In this document: positions 56,121-64,000 of the stretch, piece by piece | Layout of the letters: each line of letters begins with the position of its first letter | Position numbering within the stretch: the first letter of the stretch is position 1 | Origin: Adiantum capillus-veneris | Lineage: Eukaryota > Streptophyta > Polypodiopsida > Polypodiales > Pteridaceae | Direction: 5' to 3' | DNA length: 64,000 bases | NCBI GenBank assembly: GCA_014529385.2 | Contig: CM043952.1 | Coordinates: 150,441,057 to 150,505,056, forward strand | Program-made: the position numbers and the translations under genes | Notes under the pieces: generated by a model | Databases searched by the model: none | Told to the model about the DNA's origin: nothing | Seen by the model: only the letters and a program-made list of their open reading frames with translations

Positions 56121-58502
56121 TATGCAAAGGTAATCTTGTTGTAATCAGAGGTGAAAAGCATGGTACCTTGTATTCCATGCATGTGTCAGATGTTGGTCAT
56201 GATTACATATCTATAGGCGAGCTGCTGTCTACTGAGTTGTGGCATTGCCGGCTAGGTCATATTAGCCAAAAAGGAATGAGAACTATGACTCGTTTTGGCT
56301 ACTTACCTGTCTTGTCTTATGTTGACTTTCCTGTTTTTGAGCACTGTATCTATGGCAAACAGACTAGGTTTGTGCACTTACCATTGGGTCAAAAGCGAGC
56401 TGAACCTCTAGATTTAGTGCATAGTGATGTTTGTGGTCCTATATCAACCAAATCTCTAGGGGGGGCAGCTATTTTGTGACATTCATAGATGACTCTACTC
56501 GAAAAGTGTAGGCATATCCTTTGAAACATAAGGATCAAGTTCTTCCTATGTTTTAGAAATTTTTAGCACTCGTTGAGAATCAGTCTGACAAGAAACTCAA
56601 GAGGTTGTGAACTGACCACGGTGGAGAGTATGTCTCCAAGGAGTTTGACAATTTATGTGTTAAAAGGGGGATTAAAAGGTAGTTTACTGCACCATACACA
56701 CCGGTCAGAATGGAGTTGTGGAGTGCATGAATTGTATGATTCAGGAAAGAGTCACAGCCATGCTTTCTAGAGCAAATCTCACACAAGGATTTTGGGCAGA
56801 AGCCGTCTTGACCGCAGTGCACATTATAAATTGTTCGCCTAGTACACCATTGAATTATGAGATTCCAAAAGAGTTATGGTCTAAACATAAGCCCCGCTAT
56901 GACCATCTACGTGTTTTTGGTTGTGAAGCTTATGCTCATGTGCCTAAACAACTTTGACAGAAGTTAGAGCCAAAGTCACACAAATGTATTTTCATTGGAT
57001 ATGGTGCAGATGGAGAGATGGGATATCGTCTCTGGCACCCGAAATCTTATCAAGTCATGCGTAGTTTAGATGTGATCTTCAATGAGTCGAAGATGCATAA
57101 ACAGCCTATGAAGGAAATAGAAATTTGGAGAGTCACTTTTGAGGATGTTGCCTCAGAGACAGTGAAATCAACTCAGCGGGCTAGTGATGTACCTTCCACT
57201 AGCAATTCTCCAGAGGGAGTGGATAGCAATGGTCAAGGAGTGAGACGGTCTACTAGAGTCTCTCGTCTACCTGCGCGTTTCGAGCCAGGTTTTGATTACA
57301 TCATGTTGACCGATTGCGGTGAGCCAAGCTGCTACCAAGAAGCCATGATGACAGATGATGTGGTGAAGTGTGAGAAGGCTATGGAATCTGAGTATAACTT
57401 GATTCTGGCTAATGACACTTGGGACTTGGTAGAACTGCCAAATGATGCAAAAGCTTTACCTTGCAAATGGGTTTACAAGAAGAAATTTACCTCAGGTGAT
57501 CGAAATCCAAAGTACAAGGCTAGACTTGTAGCCAAAGGGTTCAAACAGCAAAAGGGAGTCGATTTTGATGAAATCTTCTTGCCTGTGGTCAAGATAACAA
57601 CACTTAGAACCGTACTTGGTCTTGTAGCAATTGAGGACATGGAACTTGTCCAAATGGATGTGAACACAACATTTCTTCACGGGGATCTTGATGAGGATGT
57701 TTACATGCAGAAGCCTGAAGGGTTTGTTCAGGAGAACGCATCTCGTGAGGAGCTAGTATGTAAGCTCAAAAAGGCACTTTATGGCTTAAAGCAGGGTTCA
57801 ACGCAGTGGTATCATAAATTTGATGCATGTATGAGGTCTCAAGGATATAAAAGGAGCGAAGAGGATCACTGCTTGTACACAAGAAAGCTAGATGATGGCT
57901 CGATGATCATTCTAGTTTTGTATGTTGATGACATGCTTATAGCTGGGAAATCCATTGCGAAAATTGCCAACTTGAAGAAAACACTTAGCAATAATTTTGC
58001 AATGAAAGATTTGGGGGATGCTACACACTTTCTTGGCATGCGAATCAAAAGTGATCGCAAACGTCGTATTCTTGAGTTATCTCAGGAAACATACATTGAG
58101 TTTTGCAATGTTTCAATATGCAGGGGGGAAAGCATTGAGTACCCAATGCAGGCATTCTTGAAACTCAGCAAGGAAGATGCACCCAAATCTGATGCTGAGC
58201 GAGCTGAAATGGCTAAGGTACCATATTCTTTGGCAGTGGGCAGTCTCATCTTTGCTATGGTGGCCACAAGACCAGACATTGCTTTTGCAGTGGGAGTGGT
58301 GACCCGATATATGGAAAATCCTGGCAGCAAGCATTGGGAAGCAGTGAAGCAAATTCTTAGGTACCTCAAAGGTACTATCGGCACGTGTCTACGCTTCGGG
58401 AACAATGATGCATCCATCATGGGTTATGCGGATGCAGACTATGCTGGTTGTGTCAACAATAGGAGATCGACATCTGGCTATGTCTTCATATTTGCTAGAT
58501 AG
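56111..58502 (+). pseudogene. C4 integrase, RT and partial RNase H
   Basis: Pre-integrase (LWHCRLGHISQKGM) and zinc-binding residues are at 56111-56479. The integrase core is broken around 56480-56720. The integrase C-terminus (HLRVFGCEAYAHVP) ends at 56957. From 57018 a 494-codon open frame holds the C-terminal linker, RT (VQMDVNTTFLHGDLDEDV, CKLKKALYGLKQG, YVDDMLIAG) and RNase H up to RRSTSGYVFIFAR, then stops. RT itself is intact. Confidence 0.88.
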
Positions 58503-58511
58503 CAATGCAAC

Positions 58512-60187
58512 ATGATCTTGGAGGCTTCAGAAGATGAGTCCACCAGTGACTATTCGTCTACCTCAGGAGAAGAGACAACCACCACTGACGGGAGTGACAG
58601 TAGCATTGAAGTGACGGGGGTCATTCTTAACGACCCAAAAAGATTGACACAATTTGAAACACCCCTGACAAACCAAGAGGAACCATTGGGTACGTGATCC
58701 TTAGAGGATGCGGGTAAATTACAAAGGATGCTCTCAAATGAGTTAACCGATGAAGAAAGGAAGGAATATGTCTCCATGCTGGGTAGTTTCACTACACTGC
58801 TAATTGATGGCTATGATAAGATCACGGGAATCACAGTAGTACAACACCACACAAAACTTAAGGAAGGCAGTAAGCCCGTGGTGCAAAGGCTCAAAAGACT
58901 TGGAGTAATCCAACAAGAGGCACTACTTAAAGAAGTGGGAAGTTTGCTACACGCAGGTTTCATCTACCCTGTCGAAGACTCAGAGTGGGTCTCCTCAATA
59001 GTAGTCACACCAAAGAAGAATGGTAAGTGGAGAGTCTGTGTGGACTATAAACCTCTCAACGCAGCCACAAAGAGGGATCACTTTCCCCTCCCATTCCAGG
59101 ATGAAATTCTCAATGAAGTGGCAGGTCACGAGCGATACACAGTGTGCGATGGCTACTCAGGATACTTCCAGATTAGCATTGCGGAAGAAGACCAGAAGAA
59201 CACAACCTTCATCACACCTTGGGGATGCTTTTCTTACAGGGTGATGCCTTTTGGCCTCACTAACGCTCCGGCCACATTTCAGCGCTATGTGACCTTTGTT
59301 TTCCAACCCTACTTTGGAACGTCAATACGGGTTTTCATAGATGATTTTTGCATCTATAGTTCACGAGCCCTCTCCATTTAAGCAAATTCTATGATGGCTT
59401 AACCAGGCTGCAAACCTTGGGTGGCCAGCTCAACGTGGATAAGTGTCACATTGGTGAAAGCAAAGTCACTCTCCTTGGCCATGTAATTTCAGCAAAAGGG
59501 ATTGAGGCTGACCCTAGCAAGATTCAAGCTCTGGTATCTTTGTCATCACCCACCACCGCTAAGCAGTTGGTTTCTTTCCTTCAAAAGGTAAGATATTTAA
59601 GCACGTTCATTCACTTGCTATCTCAAGTGGTCCTCCCTCTACAACAAGTCACCCAGAGGGATGTCTTCTCATGGAGTGAAGAAAATGAGCAGCAATTTAC
59701 CGAGGTGAAGCAAATCCTAGCTAAGCTTCCCACCATTTCACCCCCTAAGTGGGACGAGCCATTTTATGTGAACCCTAGTGTAGGAAGTGATACACTCGGA
59801 GCCGTACTAATGCAAAAGGACCCCCAAAATTCTTTCATGAGTCCTATTTACTTCTCTAGTCGTGTCATGACCCCATCAGAAAAGGGATTTACCAAAGTAG
59901 AACACATGGTTCTTTCACTAATGTTTGCTACCACAAAGTTCCGCTCCTATCTTCTGCCTAGACCCTTTGTAATCGTAACAATGGAGGAGGTTTTCCCATA
60001 TGTAATGCGACACATGGATGTCTCATCTAGGATCTCTAAATGGCTAGTAAGATTACAAGAGTTTGACTACACCATGCAAGTAGAAAATTCCACCAGGGCT
60101 AGTTTAGCGGGAATACTCACTCATCGCCACTATGAGAAGAAGCTGAAGGTCAATCCGGAAGCAAAAGAAGAAACAACAATATGCTAG
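58512..60187 (+). pseudogene. G5 reverse transcriptase and RNase H
   Basis: An acidic Ser/Thr-rich head (58512-58697) ends at a stop. RT at 58728-59381 has VVTPKKNGKWRVCVDYKPLN, CDGYSGYFQI, VMPFGLTNAPATFQRY and the catalytic FIDDFCIYS. A frameshift lies near 59381. The thumb and RNase H (LLGHVISAKGIEADPSKI, YFSSRVMTPSEKGFTKVE) run to 60187. The FQISI..F variant and the GHERYTVCDGYSGY phrase fit the Tat/Athila side of Ty3/gypsy. Confidence 0.86.
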
Positions 60188-60199
60188 AAAGTCCTAAGC

Positions 60200-60697
60200 T
60201 AGAAAGAGCTCACTATCTATTCTTTAGCGGAGCATACAAAGAACAGTGGACCAGTCTGCACAGCTGGCATAGTCATTATCAATGAGCAACAAGAAAGAGT
60301 ATTCTCCATCGGGCAGTTATTACACTCCCACTCCAAAAACAAAGCAGAGTATGCAGCTCTAATTCTTGGGTTGGAACAATGTATTTCACAAGGAATTCAG
60401 TGCGTAAATGTGTTTGGCGATGCTTTGCTTTTGATAAGTCAGATAAATGGCACTTGGGTTTGTAAAAATCAGGTTTTACTTGGTCAACTACTCCAAGTTA
60501 AGGATCTTCTAAGGAAGGTTGAAGCAGTGAAACGATTTCATGTCCCTAGAGAAGAAAATCAGGAGGCAGATGCTCTAGCCAAAGAAAGAATACAAGACGT
60601 TCATGTAGGAGCAATCAAACTGAAACTACCCCTCTTTCAAGGTAGTGATGCTATGCCTGATATTATTAACTTTCTAGATACAGGAGAATTTCCATAA
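60200..60697 (+). pseudogene. G5 second (archaeal-type) RNase H domain
   Basis: From about 60235 the translation reads GPVCTAGIVIINEQ, KNKAEYAALILGLEQ, NVFGDALLLISQINGTW and RFHVPREENQEADALAKE. These are the expected positions of the archaeal-like RNase H found in Tat elements. The first catalytic aspartate region reads FSGA and a frameshift lies near 60230, so it is probably inactive. Confidence 0.78.
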
Positions 60698-60766
60698 GGG
60701 TACACAAAAGGCCAGAAACAGTGGCTAGTAAAGAAGGCTACCAGATACCGCCTTGTAAACGACCAC

Positions 60767-61984
60767 TTGTATTGTAAGGGTAGGGATCAGATTCTCAGGC
60801 GAGTGCCAACCTCTAGTGAGATCACAGAGGTAATTTCAAGTTGCCATGATGGCGTCTGCGGTGGTCATTTTGCTCTAGACATCACCAGTAGGAAGATTCT
60901 ACAAGCAGGATACTCTTGGCCCAGTCTAAACAGGGATGTACACCATTGGTGTAAAACATGCAAGGATTGTCAAGTGGCCAGTGATCGCACATTAACCTAT
61001 GAGCCACAAAATCCTATCATCTCATATGGTCCATTTGAGAAATGGGGAATAGATGCAATTGGTCCTTTACCAAGGGCCCAATCAGGTAAACTGTACATCA
61101 TAGTGGGTGTAGACTACATGAATCGATGGGCAGAAGCAACAGCCACCACCCGCATTACAACCCAAGAGGTAGCAAAGTTCATATTTGAGCACATATGTTG
61201 TCGTTTTGGAACTCCTTTAGAGATAATATCAGACAGGGGACCAGGTTTCAGAGGCGATTTGGTAGGAGAACTGATGAAATAGTTAGGCATCACACACCGA
61301 CATTCCACACCATACTATCCACAGTGTAATGGCCTAGTAGAAAAGGTAAACGGAATGATTTGCAAAATCATCACAAAACAGGTGAACAATCACACAAGAG
61401 ACTGGGATAAACATCTCATGGCAGCTCTATGGGACTACCGAACCACGTTCCGAACATCACTAGGTTTCACCCCTTTCCATCTAGTTTACGGAAAGGAGGC
61501 AATTCTACCCATCGAGGTACAAATAGACAGCTTACGAGTCTTGGCTAGCCAGATACAACGCCCAATTGTAAATCTCCAAAACCACATCCTGGATCTGGAG
61601 AGGCTCCAACTAGATAGGGAAGAAGCAATCAATCACTATGCAGTGCAGGCAGAACGACGCCGGCTCACCTTCAATCAAGGGCTTAAAGAAAAGGGCCTGG
61701 AAAAGGGTATGTTAGTGATGAGATACAACAACAAATTTGACACCAGGAAGGACAAGAAATCTCAACCCAGGTGGGAATGACCATTCATTGTCAAAAGGCG
61801 CTATGACAACGACAGCGATAAGCTGATGGAAGCAAATGGGAGAATTTACAAGACTAGAGTCAATGGATGGAGGTTGAAAAGGTATTTTCTTAGGTTTGAT
61901 CCAGAGTTCATGCTAGACATTCCAGAAGAGGGAGAACCCTCTAACTCCACAAATAAAGATGCAGAGGAAGGGCTAGAAGCATGA
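60767..61984 (+). pseudogene. G5 integrase
   Basis: Zinc-binding HHCC (CHDGVCGGHF..CKTCKDCQ, 60840-60975), first aspartate in KWGIDAIGPLP, second in IISDRGPGF, and the glutamate after the stop at 61282 in GLVEKVNGMI. The C-terminal domain (LMAALWDYRTTFRTSLGFTPFHLVYGKEAILPIE) runs to 61780, then through a stop to about 61984. Two single-base stops separate otherwise continuous sequence. No chromodomain is visible. Confidence 0.86.
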
Positions 61985-63479
<1,495 letters not shown>

Positions 63480-63480
<1 letters not shown>

Positions 63481-64000
63481 GGTGATGGTCACAAAGGCCC
63501 ACCTAGAGGTTTTCATTTTTAATAACTCCCAAGACAAAGCAAGGGTCAACCACACCGGGCCCACCACCTTGCTTTGTCTCCCGACTAGATTACCCTAATC
63601 AAACCAGGATTACCCTAATCCAAGAAGCCAACACCTATAAAAGGGCACTGAGAGGTCACTATCGGGGGGGGGGGCAGTTCATGAGAGGTCAGCACTTGGT
63701 AGAGTTTTAGTGTGAAGAATTGACACTATTGGCATCACGGGGAGGGGACTTGTGTGATGGTTTGTTTTGGAATTGCACCATGTGAAGGGAGCCACGTCCA
63801 CCCCTCGACTCCAATGGTCGATGCACACACACATACACATCCTTGGTATCAAGTTTCATATCATCGAGTCGTCCGTAGAGAACGCACCAAGTAGATTCAC
63901 CATCTCTTCTCCCTATCTCTCTATCACCATGGTGTGTCACCTCGCCGGAAGTAAGGTCATTGTGAATACTGCAAGAAATAATTCTCCCTCACACCCCCAA
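63480..64000 (+). promoter_or_regulatory. Possible promoter/LTR start region
   Basis: CCTATAAAAGGGC at about 63632-63644 is a good plant TATA box, preceded by GATTACCCTAATC copies (63586 and 63607) and a 12-bp inverted repeat GACAAAGCAAGG/CCTTGCTTTGTC (about 63532/63569). No reading frame follows before the window ends. It may be an LTR promoter or a host promoter; the downstream sequence is needed. Confidence 0.35.

Larger units (their letters stand above)
53619..58502 (+). mobile_element. Ty1/copia element C4, 3'-truncated and fused to gypsy G5
   Basis: A tRNA-iMet primer site TGGTATCAGAGG (53759-53770) marks the end of a short 5' LTR, whose start may be TGTATACAC at 53619. A 1.1-kb leader, gag, protease, integrase, RT and the first half of RNase H follow. 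The copia sequence stops at 58502 within RNase H (RRSTSGYVF) and gypsy coding DNA begins at once on the same strand. No 3' LTR was seen. The sequence is unlike the C1/C2/C3/C5 family. Confidence 0.82.
58503..61984 (+). mobile_element. Ty3/gypsy pol fragment G5 (Tat-like, with second RNase H)
   Basis: It starts directly at the end of the truncated C4. gag and protease are absent. RT, RNase H, a second ribonuclease-H-like domain and integrase follow in gypsy order. The second RNase H between RNase H and integrase is the hallmark of the plant Tat lineage. No flanking LTR was found. Confidence 0.8.

Overview
This window looks like nuclear DNA of a land plant, most probably a homosporous fern (Ceratopteris/Adiantum-like). 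The only gene with an intact host-type reading frame, a PLS-class pentatricopeptide-repeat (PPR) gene at 26.7-29.4 kb, has the near-identical 102-residue repeat units and the C-terminal phrasing I associate with fern PPR proteins; this attribution is inference, not a database result. Almost everything else is LTR retrotransposon DNA, mostly decayed and nested, plus simple repeats. No rRNA genes, functional tRNA genes, CRISPR arrays or prokaryotic operons are visible.

Layout. 1-3126: 3' part of a plus-strand Ty1/copia element (C1), cut by the window edge and inserted into the RNase H region of a minus-strand Ty3/gypsy element (G1, 3127-9032: RNase H, RT, protease, gag, a leader with spaced palindromes, a tRNA-Asp primer site and a 5' LTR). 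9.0-14.9 kb: non-coding, with microsatellites, a possible LTR with a weak primer site, and a hairpin-rich stretch at 12.1-14.4 kb. 14.9-16.7 kb: a decayed minus-strand gypsy element (G3). 16.9-25.7 kb: non-coding, with tandem and direct duplications and microsatellites. 25.68-26.17 kb: a fold-back carrying a tRNA-Glu-like (SINE-type) segment. 26.3-29.4 kb: the PPR gene with a broken DYW tail. 29.7-29.9 kb: a leucine-rich-repeat fragment of NLR type.

30.25-53.6 kb is one large nest. The outermost element is a minus-strand gypsy-type element with no visible reverse transcriptase (G2). Its left LTR is split by two copia copies (C2, C3) that share one internal deletion. C3 also carries its RT segment inverted and displaced, and is itself interrupted by a young, apparently intact copia element (C5, 35500-40641) with a 5-bp target duplication and LTRs differing at 3 of 227 positions. 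53.6-62.0 kb is a same-strand copia/gypsy chimera (C4 + G5). 62.0-64.0 kb is low-complexity C/CT/CA-rich DNA with a possible promoter.

The observation I consider most novel is a shared architecture in the leaders (primer site to gag) of G1 and G2. Both carry diverged repeats of about 285 bp, each centred on a palindrome with the same core, ATCRCGAT, but with different, still self-complementary arms in the two elements (AATA/TATT in G1, ATGG/CCAT in G2). A partial copy with the family-specific right arm also lies in each element's LTR. This pattern suggests a conserved hairpin or dyad that co-evolves within each family.
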